From Bin87 sp965262485 (GTDB taxonomy: Bacteria; Chloroflexota; Dehalococcoidia; Lucifugimonadales; UBA3495), in assembly GCA_965262485.1 (NCBI GenBank), contig OZ253540.1, forward strand, positions 1-64,000: a stretch of DNA of 64,000 bases, written 5' to 3'. The position numbers and the translations under genes are program-made. Numbering within the stretch: the stretch's first letter is position 1; each line of letters opens with the position of its first letter. Positions 44,501 through 54,833 of the stretch are shown one piece after another. The notes under the pieces are model-generated. The model was not told the DNA's origin and searched no databases. It was given only the letters and a program-made list of their open reading frames with translations.

Positions 44501-46100
44501 GGTTGGACACCTGGGCGAATAGTTGCTTGAAGTAGTCGAAGAGCAGGCGGTTCTGCTGGGATAAAACTGCCAGCGACGCATCGTTGCCCATCGATCCGAT
44601 GGCTTCGTAACCCGCTGCGGCCATCGGTGTGGTGAGTATCCGCAACTCTTCTATGGTGTACCCGAACGCTCGCTGCTGTTGACGCAAATCAGCTCCCCCG
44701 GCGGGAGGAACCGCGTCAGCCGAAGGAAGGTGATCCAGCGAAATTTTATTGTCCTGAAGCCACTGGCCATACGGTTGGCGGTTGGACAGAGTGTGTTTCA
44801 GTTCCTCATCGCCAATGATTCGACCTTCGTCAAAGCTGACGAGGAACATACGGCCGGGCTGGAGGCGTCCTTTTTCCTTGACGCTGGATGGCGGCAGATC
44901 CAGAACACCGGTTTCAGATGCCATCACCAGCTTGTCATCGTGGGTTACGGTGTACCGGAAGGGACGCAGGCCATTGCGGTCGAGAACCGCGCAAACGTCT
45001 TTGCCGTCGGTGGCAAGCATCATGGCGGGACCGTCCCAGGGTTCCATCATTCCGGAGTGGAACTCGTAAAAGTCCTTTTTGTCCTGGGGCATGGTTTCGT
45101 GCTGATTCCATGCTTCCGGGATCATCATGAGCATTGAATGCGCCAGGTCGCGGCCGGTCATCACCAGCAACTCCAGACAATTATCGAAGCTGGCAGTGTC
45201 GCTGGCCGCCGGATCGCAAATGGGCGCCAGCTTGTTGATATCGTCGCCGTACAGCGCAGACTGGAATTGACGTTCCCGGGCGTGCATCCAGTTGATGTTG
45301 CCGCGGAGCGTGTTGATTTCACCGTTGTGGGCCAGGTACCGGTACGGATGGGCAAGCTTCCAGTGTCCCAGGGTGTTGGTGCTGAAACGGGAATGCACCA
45401 GAGCGAATGCTGACACCAGGGCGGAGTCATTAAGCTCAAGATAAAACTGGGAAAGCTGATGGGATACCAGCAGGCCCTTATAGACCAGGGTGTTGCAACT
45501 CAGGCTGCAGATGTAGCAGAAATCGGCGTCGTCTTCGCTGATTCCCGTATCGGGAAGCGTGTTTTCGATAACTTTGCGAACGACGTAGAGCTTGCGCTCC
45601 AGGGCGGCGCGGTCGGGTGTGTGGGCATTTCCCTTGCCGACAAAAAACTGGCGGATGGTGGGGCAAACTTCCCGGGCGTCGCGTCCGATGGCAGCCGCGT
45701 TCACGGGTACATCGCGCCAGCCCAATTGAGTCAGACCTTCGTTGGCTATTACACTCTCAATGTGGGCGACCATGGCCGCGATGGCTGCCGGGTCCTGGGG
45801 CAAGAACGCCATGCCGACGCCGTATTCCCCTTCCGGTGGAAGGGTTATGCCCAGATACGAAGTTGCCTGTCGGAGAAACGCGTCGGGAATCTGCACCAGG
45901 ATGCCGGCGCCGTCGCCGGTGTCGGGGTCTGATCCGGAAGCGCCACGGTGGCCAAGATTGATGAGCACTTCCAGCGATTCGTCGATAATTGCATGGGTCT
46001 TATCGCCATTGATGTTAGCCACCATGCCCACGCCACAGGCGTCGTGCTCCTGTTCCGGGGCGTATAAACCGGATTGGCTTAACTCTTTGAGCGAATTCAT
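41553..46100 (-). CDS. gltB: glutamate synthase large subunit (GltB)
   Basis: A subunit of about 1515 residues making glutamate from glutamine and 2-oxoglutarate. A short propeptide ends before the N-terminal nucleophile Cys22 ([13 protein letters not shown]). The central and FMN-binding synthase domains include [20 protein letters not shown] and [17 protein letters not shown]; the [3Fe-4S] cysteines are in [14 protein letters not shown]. The C-terminal beta helix has [11 protein letters not shown]. ATG 46100 with AAGGG upstream is preferred over the in-frame GTG 46118. Confidence 0.96.
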   Translation of the reverse strand: [1515 protein letters not shown]

Positions 46101-46211
46101 GGTTGCACCCTTGCTCACTAACTACGAATAACAAGACTGACCGCAGGCCGGGCCAGTCGCGACAAAGCCCCCTTGAAATGGGCAATTAATAGCTACAGCA
46201 TCGCTGGCATG

Positions 46212-46250
46212 TTGACTTGTGTAATATATCACAAATGATAGGGATTGCAA
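46212..46250. promoter_or_regulatory. overlapping divergent promoters for gltB and rsfS
   Basis: On the minus strand TTGCAA (46245-46250) and TATATT (complement of 46223-46228), with a 16-base spacer, would drive gltB. On the plus strand TTGACT (46212-46217) with AATGAT (46234-46239), at 16 bases, could drive rsfS. The AT-rich overlap suggests one regulated switch region. Confidence 0.45.
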
Positions 46251-46338
46251 GGCGACCGGCTCCGCCTCTATACTCGTGCCAACCTGCAAACAGGCGGATG
46301 CGCCCCCAATTGGTGACCCTCATTGATCAACCCGAATT

Positions 46339-46701
46339 ATGACAAATCTCAACACCCTTAGCACCACCGACGCGGCTCGCCTGGTGGTAGATGTGGCAGC
46401 GGAAAACCTGGCCGGTGACATCGTTATGCTTGACCTGCGAGGGTTGACCGGATTCGCAGATTATTTTGTGGTGATGACCGCGCAATCAGTGCGACAGATT
46501 GAGGCGCTGGAAGAAGACTTAGCCAAGGCTATGAAAGAGGCTGCAGTGGCCGTTCATCATCGAGAGGGCACTCCAGCGTCGGGATGGGTTCTGCTCGATT
46601 TTGCCGATGTGGTTATCCATATCTTTGGACCCGAAGAGCGCGAGTTTTTTAATCTGGAACGGTTGTGGAACCGGGCTCCGCAGGTAGTCAGGATTCTGTA
46701 A
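46339..46701 (+). CDS. rsfS: ribosomal silencing factor RsfS
   Basis: A 120-residue RsfS/Iojap protein that binds uL14 and blocks subunit joining in poor nutrient conditions. Conserved pieces are DIVMLDLRGLTGFADYFVV, HHREGTPASGWVLLDFADVV and IFGPEEREFFNLERLW. Its 3' end overlaps the convergent ndk by 14 bases. Confidence 0.94.
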   Translation: MTNLNTLSTTDAARLVVDVAAENLAGDIVMLDLRGLTGFADYFVVMTAQSVRQIEALEEDLAKAMKEAAVAVHHREGTPASGWVLLDFADVVIHIFGPEEREFFNLERLWNRAPQVVRIL

Positions 46702-47140
46702 TCCATTCATCGGTGTTACGGCTGTAATCCAGGCCCGCCCCATCGCCGAAGAACAATTCGATTTCACGGGCTGCCGACTCTGGACTGTCGGAGCCGTGTA
46801 CGATGTTGCGGCCGATATCGATGCCAAAATCTCCGCGGATAGTGCCGGGAGCGGCCTCGGCCGGATTGGTGGCTCCCATGGATTGCCGGGCCAGGGCCAC
46901 CGCGTTGTTGGCTTCCCAAATCATGGCCACGATTGGCCCGGACGTGATGAACGACACCAGCCCGGCAAAGAACGGGCGGTCCACGTGTTCACCGTAGTGG
47001 CGGCGGGCCAGATCATCATCCACCAACATCATGCGGATGGCGACCAATTTCAGACCTCGGCGTTCTAACCGGGTGATCACATCGCCGACCATTCCCCTTT
47101 GCACACCGTCCGGTTTGATTGCGACAAACGTTTGTTCCAT
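46688..47140 (-). CDS. ndk: nucleoside diphosphate kinase
   Basis: A 150-residue kinase balancing NTP pools. It starts EQTFVAIKPDGVQRG; the phosphorylated His is in GRNIVHGSDSPESA. Length and motifs are standard. It is convergent with rsfS with overlapping 3' ends, and tsaB lies upstream on the same strand. Confidence 0.96.
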   Translation of the reverse strand: MEQTFVAIKPDGVQRGMVGDVITRLERRGLKLVAIRMMLVDDDLARRHYGEHVDRPFFAGLVSFITSGPIVAMIWEANNAVALARQSMGATNPAEAAPGTIRGDFGIDIGRNIVHGSDSPESAAREIELFFGDGAGLDYSRNTDEWITES

Positions 47141-47194
47141 GGATGTTTAATGCTCCTGTGGCTATTGATTGGGATTGAAGGTAATCAGATTAAT

Positions 47195-47932
47195 TCAGGG
47201 ATTTGCCGAACCGGGTCTGCCCTGCGCCACGCGGTCGCGTCGCTTGGGAGCGCCGATGCTCGGCATTCGCAGGTAGTAGGGTTGCAGCGTGGAAAGATCG
47301 CTGAATGTTTCTGCGCGGGCTTGCTCAGCAGCTGACGCGGCCAACTGCCACAATCGGTCCGCCGGCGTCCAGGGCGCCACGACGCGCGGGCTGGCAGGTC
47401 CTTGCGATCCGGCGTGGAATGAGCGGATCGCATCCCGGCGGATGTGCGCGGCTTCCCCGCAATAGAGCGTGGCCGGGTTCTCTGACAGGTCTTGGGAAAG
47501 CAATTCTTCGGGCGTGGCGATTGCGTCGGCTTTTATCCTGCTTCCAGGGCCGTTGAACCATGCGGCAGCGACTTCGTTTCGCCCGGCTTCCAACCAGGAG
47601 GCAACCACGATTCCAGGCTGCCAGTGTGGCCCGGCTTCCAACGTCAGAGTGTCGATTCCGATAATGGGCAAGTTGGCGGCGATTGCCAGACCCTTGGCAG
47701 CGCTAACTCCCACTCGCAGGGCGCTGAACGGCCCGGGCCCCAATGCGACCGACACCGCCATGATTTCAACCACCGTGATTTTGTTGTCCTGGAGAATGCG
47801 GCTGAGCGCCGGCATCAATTGCGCGGTGTGATTGGCGCGGGAGCGCCACACGCGAGCGTCGATGACGGCGCCGTCATCGTCAGCGAGGGCGACGCCGGCG
47901 AATCGCGAAGAAGTGTCGATGGCCAGTAGCAT
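47195..47932 (-). CDS. tsaB: TsaB, t6A tRNA modification subunit
   Basis: A 245-residue ASKHA-fold protein, inactive partner of TsaD in threonylcarbamoylation of tRNA A37. MLLAIDTSSRFAGVAL, NHTAQLMPAL and GPGPFSALRVGVSAAKGLA are diagnostic. The ATG shares a base with the tsaE stop. No tsaD or rimI is visible here. Confidence 0.93.
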   Translation of the reverse strand: MLLAIDTSSRFAGVALADDDGAVIDARVWRSRANHTAQLMPALSRILQDNKITVVEIMAVSVALGPGPFSALRVGVSAAKGLAIAANLPIIGIDTLTLEAGPHWQPGIVVASWLEAGRNEVAAAWFNGPGSRIKADAIATPEELLSQDLSENPATLYCGEAAHIRRDAIRSFHAGSQGPASPRVVAPWTPADRLWQLAASAAEQARAETFSDLSTLQPYYLRMPSIGAPKRRDRVAQGRPGSANP

Positions 47933-48477
47933 TATGGAGTCGATCCGGATACCGCGCCGGGGGCGTATTCAGCCAACCGGCGGAGCAGCTCTGCAAAACG
48001 GGGCGGGGATTCGTCGATGGTGATGCTGTGTCGGCTGGGAATCGATCCGTCGTCGTCGGGCACGGTTTCGCAGGCAGGCTCGGCGCCGATGACGTAGTCC
48101 AACGCGATCCAGAGCGCATCGTCCGGAAACAAATCGGAGGCGCGGTCGGCCCATTCCACGGCCAGCACGTCATCGCCGGCAATGATGACGTCTTCCAGTC
48201 CCAGGTCCCAGGCCTCGGCCGGATCGCCGATGCGGTAGAGGTCGGCATGATGCAGAGTCAGACGACCCTGGTATCGTGTTGCCAGCACGAAGGTGGGGCT
48301 GCGAGCATATTCGACGACGCCCAGTCCCTGGGCAATGCCCTGAAGCAGGCAGGTTTTGCCGGCTCCCAGGGGACCGGTCAGTAAAAACACGTCGCCAGCG
48401 CGGGCGAATTCGCCGATCAGATGTCCGGCGGCCCGCGTTTCGCTGGCGCTGTTGGTGTAGATGGTGAGGGAGTCCAC
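47932..48477 (-). CDS. tsaE: TsaE, ATPase of the t6A system
   Basis: A 181-residue P-loop ATPase with GPLGAGKTCLLQG, SPTFVLATRYQG, LHHADLYRIG and VLAVEWADRA. The C terminus extends about 40 residues beyond typical TsaE. It is coupled to tsaB through a TAATG overlap, and thiL is 9 bases downstream of the upstream operon gene order (thiL-tsaE-tsaB). Confidence 0.93.
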   Translation of the reverse strand: MDSLTIYTNSASETRAAGHLIGEFARAGDVFLLTGPLGAGKTCLLQGIAQGLGVVEYARSPTFVLATRYQGRLTLHHADLYRIGDPAEAWDLGLEDVIIAGDDVLAVEWADRASDLFPDDALWIALDYVIGAEPACETVPDDDGSIPSRHSITIDESPPRFAELLRRLAEYAPGAVSGSTP

Positions 48478-48486
48478 GATGGCAGG

Positions 48487-49512
48487 CTAATGTGCTGATG
48501 CTTCCGGGTTGGCGAAGTGGTCCCAACCGGACCCGTGGCGCGATATGGATGTCCCATCGGTGTCGATAATAGTAACCTGTCCCGGCGCGCCGGACGTGAT
48601 TTCTCCGATGATGGCCGCCGACGGTAGACCGTTAACCGCTAATGCCATGACGTCCGGTGGAGCGGTAAACATCAGAACGTAATCCTCTCCGCCGTACAGC
48701 GCCAACCTTTGCCACTGGTCGGGAAAAATCTCTCTGAGAGCTTCGGGAACGGGTACGGATTCTAACAGAATACGCGCGGAAACCCCGCTGGACGAGCATA
48801 GCTTTCCGAGATCATCTGCCAAACCGTCGCTCACGTCCATAGCGACGCCGACTCCCGCCGCAACAAGTACATTGGCCTCGGGGACGTGTGGCCGTGGGCG
48901 TCGATGCTGCTGCACGAGAGAGGCGGCGGCCTGACCAATGGTGTCTGAGCCGTCCAGCAGCAACTTCAATCCCCCGCCGGAACCGCCCACCGGGCCGGTT
49001 ACTGCAACCTGGTGACCGGGTTTGGCGCCAGATCTGACCATGGGAGCGGCTTCGGAGATGCCCGTCAGAGCTACGGTAACGAAAACAACCGGGGAGCTGA
49101 CCATATCTCCACCGATGATTTGAGCCTGATATTCCTGGCAAATGCCGGTCATTCCGCGATATAACTCAGCGATGTCGGCGACCAACGTGTCCGGAGGCAG
49201 ACCCAGCGTAACCAAAGCCCAGGTCGGGACGCCGCCCATTGCCGCGATGTCGCTGATGTTGGACGCCAGGGCCTTCCAACCGAGGTCCCGCCACGGGGTT
49301 GTGGCCGTGGTGAAATGAACTCCGTCGACCATGGTGTCGGTCGTATAGAACTCGGTAACCGGGCCACGGAAGAAGGTGGCAGCGGCGGCATCGTCGCCAT
49401 TGCCAACCGTCAACCGGAAAGCCTCATCGCCGGTTAGACCGGCGGCGGCGGGTTTGGTCCATTGTTGGACCAGGTCGATCAGGCCGAATTCGCCCAGTTC
49501 GGAAATACGCAT
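48487..49512 (-). CDS. thiL: thiamine-monophosphate kinase
   Basis: A 341-residue AIR-synthase-like kinase making thiamine pyrophosphate. VGNGDDAAAATF, TTDTMVDGVHF, NISDIAAMGGVPTWALVTLG, AMDVSDGLADDLGK and LYGGEDYVLMFT are all conserved. It heads the minus-strand unit thiL-tsaE-tsaB, a common bacterial association. Confidence 0.95.
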   Translation of the reverse strand: MRISELGEFGLIDLVQQWTKPAAAGLTGDEAFRLTVGNGDDAAAATFFRGPVTEFYTTDTMVDGVHFTTATTPWRDLGWKALASNISDIAAMGGVPTWALVTLGLPPDTLVADIAELYRGMTGICQEYQAQIIGGDMVSSPVVFVTVALTGISEAAPMVRSGAKPGHQVAVTGPVGGSGGGLKLLLDGSDTIGQAAASLVQQHRRPRPHVPEANVLVAAGVGVAMDVSDGLADDLGKLCSSSGVSARILLESVPVPEALREIFPDQWQRLALYGGEDYVLMFTAPPDVMALAVNGLPSAAIIGEITSGAPGQVTIIDTDGTSISRHGSGWDHFANPEASAH

Positions 49513-49588
49513 CAGCGGCGATTATGATAGCAAAGAAAAGCGGGAATTACCTGCGCGGCCCGGCCGGGATCAGGGTAATCGCATCTTA

Positions 49589-49687
49589 CCCGTCATTCCG
49601 GCGTAGGCCGGAATCCAGACGTTTCAGGGCAAGGCCAACGTTCCCACAGCGAGATTCCCTGGGTTCCTGCCTACGCAGGAACGACGG
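49589..49687. repeat. interspersed palindromic repeat, class 2 (copy 2)
   Basis: Bounded by CCCGTCATTCCGGCG and GCAGGAACGACGG, with internal hairpins CATTCCGGCGTAGGCCGGAA and TTCCTGCCTACGCAGGAA. It is similar in layout to 17856-17961 but diverged inside. It lies in the gap between thiL and 16S. Confidence 0.75.
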
Positions 49688-49865
49688 AGGGCAGCTCGGA
49701 ATGAAGATTACCGGCGCACTCAAAGATTAAGGTGCGATTGCCCTGTGCCGGGATAGGAACGCCATGGTGGTGGCTGGTTGATGGCGATCCAGCCAAAACG
49801 ATAAGCGCCGCTGGATCGCGGGGAAGCAAAAGAAAAACGGACCTGCAGTGAGAGGCCCGTTTCCG

Positions 49866-49903
49866 AAAATGCTCTTTAGCGGTTGAATAGTGAAAGGAAG
49901 TAA
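49866..49903 (-). other. 3' arm of the 16S pre-rRNA processing stem
   Basis: Positions 49882-49903 are complementary at 21 of 22 positions to 51622-51643 on the other side of the 16S gene. Partial complementarity extends inward (TGCTCTTTA against TAAAGTGC). In the transcript this would form the long helix cut by RNase III. Confidence 0.75.
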
Positions 49904-50092
49904 AAAATTCGTAGAGAATATGTCCGACTTAGTGTCGGGAAACAGCGGATTTTCTAATGGAGCCTGCACTCTGGATCCGGGAGCCTGAAGGGCTCGACCA
50001 GACGACCCGAGGAGCAGGAACGTCCGCTGATTGACCATAGGAGTGAGTCCGACTGCGGAAGCATACGCAACCTTATCAGACTTGGAACTCCC

Positions 50093-51609
<1,517 letters not shown>

Positions 51610-51621
51610 TATGAACCTTAC

Positions 51622-51657
51622 TTACTTCCTTCCACTATTCAACTGTTAAAGTGCTTT
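51622..51657 (-). other. 5' arm of the 16S pre-rRNA processing stem
   Basis: TTACTTCCTTCCACTATTCA and following bases pair with 49882-49903 as described there. The arm starts a dozen bases upstream of the mature 5' end. Confidence 0.75.
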
Positions 51658-51917
51658 CGACAATCCGGACGACTTTGCCATCAACGGGAGCCGATTGCCA
51701 ACACAATACTCCCTTCATCCACCCTTGTCAACAACCTCCTTACACGCAATTTACACAGCGTGATCCAGCCGCCTGCCGGAATCAGGCCTCCGGTACGTTG
51801 CCGAGTAGAACCGCCCAATGCGTCCACGTCCGGCCCCCAATCCGCCTGTATCTACCGCAACGTCGCCAACTCGGTTTCGTTGCGGATGCAAAACTTGCAT
51901 TGGAGCATTGCGAAACT

Positions 51918-52045
51918 TGTCATTGCGCGCCCGTACTCGATGCGGGGGTTGGCAATTTCGTCGCCGCAACCGCCGCCATTGCTTCAAAGGGATTGCCACG
52001 TAGTTCGACAGGCTCACCATGAGTGGCTGCGCTCCTCGCAACAAC
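51918..52045. repeat. interspersed palindromic repeat, class 1 (copy D, degraded)
   Basis: TGTCATTGCGCGCCCGTACT, then TGCGGGGGTTGGCAATTTCG and GATTGCCACG, ending in GCGCTCCTCGCAA. It is in the orientation of copy B, and contains the same insert type TTCGACAGGCTCA. It lies between 16S and tmRNA in the gap 51610-52164. Confidence 0.7.
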
Positions 52046-52112
52046 AAAAGGCAGGGACTGGCGTTTCGCAATTTTCTCATTGTGCTACAGGCGACTGTGC
52101 TGCCGACGATTG

Positions 52113-52121
52113 TGATATGAT
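52113..52121 (+). promoter_or_regulatory. extended -10 promoter for tmRNA
   Basis: TGA followed by TATGAT (52116-52121). No strong -35. Transcription would start near 52128, leaving a leader of about 37 bases to be trimmed before the mature 5' end. Confidence 0.5.
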
Positions 52122-52164
52122 TAGCACAGGTTGTAAGGCGATCAACCTTGCGACCGGTTAAGTT

Positions 52165-52523
52165 GGGGACGCGCGGGTTCGACAGGAGCGGTTTCTGACG
52201 GATTGCAAGCCGAGGTTGCTGCTGCCCTCGCTAAAAACAGTGGCAAACAAGTAACTGGCGAACGTGAATTCGCACTAGCCGCTTAAAGGCGGCTACGTTT
52301 GCTACCGGGTTGCCCGGAGACTGGGACGCGGACGTACAATATTTTCTGGGATGCAACACCGACGACACCGATGGTCGCGTGCCATAGTTTTTATCGGTTG
52401 GCTGCCACGGAATCCGGTCGGCGAGAGTCCGTAGCGGCGAGATCAAAACGCCGAACAAGCTTGTAGCACATCTGGTCAGGGAAGTTTCTGGACGGGGAGT
52501 TCGACTCTCCCCCGTCTCCACCA
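52165..52523 (+). ncRNA. ssrA: transfer-messenger RNA (tmRNA)
   Basis: A 359-base tmRNA that rescues stalled ribosomes. The acceptor arms GGGGACG (5') and CGTCTCC-A-CCA (3') pair with one G-U; the T-arm is GGGGAGTTCGACTCTCCCC. The tag frame starts with resume codon GCT at 52230 and ends TAA at 52284-52286, giving AKNSGKQVTGEREFALAA. CCA is encoded. The tag ending resembles the Dehalococcoidia type. The accessory island begins right at its 3' end. Confidence 0.96.
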
Positions 52524-52525
52524 TT

Positions 52526-52882
52526 CCACCAAATTGGACAATAGAACGTACCGCCGAGTACGTCATCCCCTTACCCACCTTCCAAGTCGACCGGAAGAAG
52601 GCGTACCCGCCTTACGCTGAGTCCGACAGGAAGAACCCTAAAACCGACGAGCAACGTAAACAAAACCGACGAAACTACGAGAAGCGTTCGCGCGAACGCC
52701 GCAAAGAGCTCGGCTTCTGCGCCAGTTGCCGAAATAAAACCATTCCTGGCAGAGCTTACTGCGCAGATTGCACGGAAAAACGCCGGCAGATGAAAGCCAG
52801 GCACAAGGAGCGAGACCGCCAGAGCAAACCTGAAACCCGACCTGTCCAAAAGGAAATCCCGGACAGAACCGTCGCGACCTAA
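52526..52882 (+). pseudogene. zinc-ribbon (HNH-like) small protein, 5'-truncated at the tmRNA end
   Basis: A frame open from inside the tmRNA 3' end to TAA 52880. The product is very basic, with GFCASCRNKTIPGRAYCADC (two CxxC pairs) between charged helices (KQNRRNYEKRSRERRKEL and EKRRQMKARHKERDRQS). This layout is common in phage or island proteins with an HNH-like zinc ribbon. No ATG, GTG or TTG occurs in frame before the cysteine motif, so the start was probably lost at the island boundary. A terminator follows. Confidence 0.55.
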
Positions 52883-52906
52883 TCCCGGGAAACCGCTCAC
52901 ACGGTT

Positions 52907-52945
52907 ATGACCACGGGCATCAGGATGCCCCCGTGGTCATTTTTA
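52907..52945 (+). terminator. intrinsic terminator
   Basis: ATGACCACGGG and CCCGTGGTCAT flank a short loop; TTTT follows. It lies 25 bases after the zinc-ribbon ORF. Confidence 0.85.
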
Positions 52946-53055
52946 TTCCGACGAGAGCCAACAGTTACCCTAATACCAACACCGTTGCCCGACCACACCC
53001 CACCCCGGCCGACCAGGACGGCCTGCCCTCAGACGCCAATACCGGAGACGAAGTC

Positions 53056-53452
53056 ATGGACCTGGTCAACCAGAGCAGCGAGACAGACACCGTCAAGATG
53101 ATGAAGTGCATTAGCGCCGAGGGACAATTCCAGCTGTACTTGCTACAAGCACAGGAAACGGACCAATCAACGAGCGAAGCGGAGCACCGCTGCATATGGG
53201 ACGGAATCCGTCAAATAGTGGTTCAAGCCGAAAATGGACGAATCCCAGTCCAGCAGGATGATGACCGCCATGGTCTTCGGCACCATCGCGGTCACGGTGC
53301 ACTGCGCCGGCCCGGACGCACTGGACAGCAAGACCACAGACCCGGCAAGCAGAGAACAGATGGCCTACCTGGCCTGCCTCATCGAGCGGATGGGCACAGA
53401 GGCAGGCACAATATGCGGACCAACGCCGCCACAATGGACCACGCCCTGAACT
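53056..53452 (+). pseudogene. decayed Cys-containing repeat protein gene
   Basis: Two overlapping frames look like halves of one gene. The first reads MMKCISAEGQFQLYLLQAQ and EAEHRCIWDGIRQI; the second, from 53234, reads FGTIAVTVHCAGPDALDS and EQMAYLACLIERMG. Both follow a C-x(n)-acidic/hydrophobic-x(n)-C pattern seen in uncharacterised Chloroflexota proteins. A frameshift near 53215-53240 would join them. No ribosome-binding site or signal peptide is evident. Confidence 0.35.
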
Positions 53453-53542
53453 AGACACCCGTAAGAACCCCCAGCCAGGCCAAGACCTGGCCACAAGCGC
53501 CCAGAATCGTAACCACACATCCCCCGAAGAGCAAACCCAAAC

Positions 53543-54643
53543 ATGAAACTGCAGAACGCGCCGACTTACGACAGCAGAGCCAGCAGAAAAGACGACAAGG
53601 AAACCAACGCGGAAATCAGCAAGGAAGTCTCTGACTTCGCGGAACTCACCAGACGGATCAAAACGCAAGGGCTGCTGCAGTCGCAGCGAGGCTACTACAC
53701 GCTGAAGATCGCCACCACAGGAGCCATGCTGGCACTGAGCCTCACGGTTATACTGACGGTGGACAACACTTGGCTACAGCTCGCGAACGCAGCATTTCTA
53801 GCCTTCGTGTTCGGACAGATCGGGTACATCGGCCACGACGCCGGCCACCTGGCCATCAGCCGGTCGGCGCGCGGCAACCGGCTGATCGGCTACGCCGCCA
53901 GCGCGCTCATCAACGTCAGCCAGTCATGGTGGATAAACCAGCACAACGAACACCACCGCAACCCCAACGACCTGGGGAAGGACCCGCACACGCTCATCCC
54001 CGTGCTCGCCTTCTCCGCAAAGCGCGCCGCACGGCTGCGCGGCATCATGAGAAGGACCACCGCCTACCAAGCCTTCTACTTCATACCGCTACTCACCATG
54101 GAGGCCATGAGTATGCGCTGGTCCAGCACACTGTTCCTGGCCGGCAGACACCGACCAACCAGCTGGCCGATCGAATCCGGCCTCATGGCGCTGCACACCG
54201 CACTGTACTGCAGCCTGCTCATCTACGCGCTGGGACCCTGGCAGGCCCTCGCCTTCGCACTGGTCCACCAGGCGGCCTTCGGGATCTACTACGGCATGGT
54301 GTTCGCGCCCAACCACAAAGGCATGCTGATCCTGGACGAGGAGAACCCGCTGGACTTCGTGCGCAGCCAGGTGCTCACCGCCAGAAACGTCCGACCCAAC
54401 CCGGTCGTCGACTTTCTGTACGGAGGACTCAACTACCAGATCGAGCACCACCTGTTCACCATGATGCCCCGCAACCGACTCGGCCAGGCCCGCCCCGTCA
54501 TCAGGAAATTCTGTGAAGAACAGGGTATCCCGTACCACGAAACCAGCCCGCTACGGTCATACCGCGAGATACTGGCCCACCTGCACGATGCAACGTCCGT
54601 CCTGAGGAAACGCAACGCTCAGGCAGAGGGCAGCCAAGCATAA
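53543..54643 (+). CDS. membrane fatty-acid desaturase
   Basis: A 366-residue acyl-lipid or acyl-CoA desaturase with a di-iron centre. The three His boxes are GHDAGH, HNEHH and QIEHHLF, spaced as in the FA_desaturase family, with four to five hydrophobic helices (for example ATTGAMLALSLTVILTV). The tail is basic. Codon choice (many C-ending codons, frequent CAG and ACC) differs from the core genes, consistent with horizontal transfer. The gene may alter membrane fluidity. Confidence 0.9.
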   Translation: MKLQNAPTYDSRASRKDDKETNAEISKEVSDFAELTRRIKTQGLLQSQRGYYTLKIATTGAMLALSLTVILTVDNTWLQLANAAFLAFVFGQIGYIGHDAGHLAISRSARGNRLIGYAASALINVSQSWWINQHNEHHRNPNDLGKDPHTLIPVLAFSAKRAARLRGIMRRTTAYQAFYFIPLLTMEAMSMRWSSTLFLAGRHRPTSWPIESGLMALHTALYCSLLIYALGPWQALAFALVHQAAFGIYYGMVFAPNHKGMLILDEENPLDFVRSQVLTARNVRPNPVVDFLYGGLNYQIEHHLFTMMPRNRLGQARPVIRKFCEEQGIPYHETSPLRSYREILAHLHDATSVLRKRNAQAEGSQA

Positions 54644-54833
54644 GAATGCGGCGATTTCGCTACTAAGCGAAGCATAAACCAACCCAAGTGCCACCATCAC
54701 AACAAGCCTCCACCGAAGATCAGCCCGGCAATAACGTCCAGCAGCTGGCAATGCCAAGCTTTCTGGATGCACCGTCGGTCGTCGCATGAACTCACTCTGT
54801 TCCAACAGTAGCGAAATCTCCTAGGGGGTGTCG

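Noticed and set aside
52231..52578. A minus-strand ORF across the tmRNA
   Set aside because: The region is a structured RNA with a clear tag frame on the other strand.
54557..54820. Continuation of hsdR beyond the IS element
   Set aside because: Rejoining across CTAG leaves the TAG stop in frame, and the sequence beyond has no HsdR features; the minus frame there is partly antisense to the desaturase.
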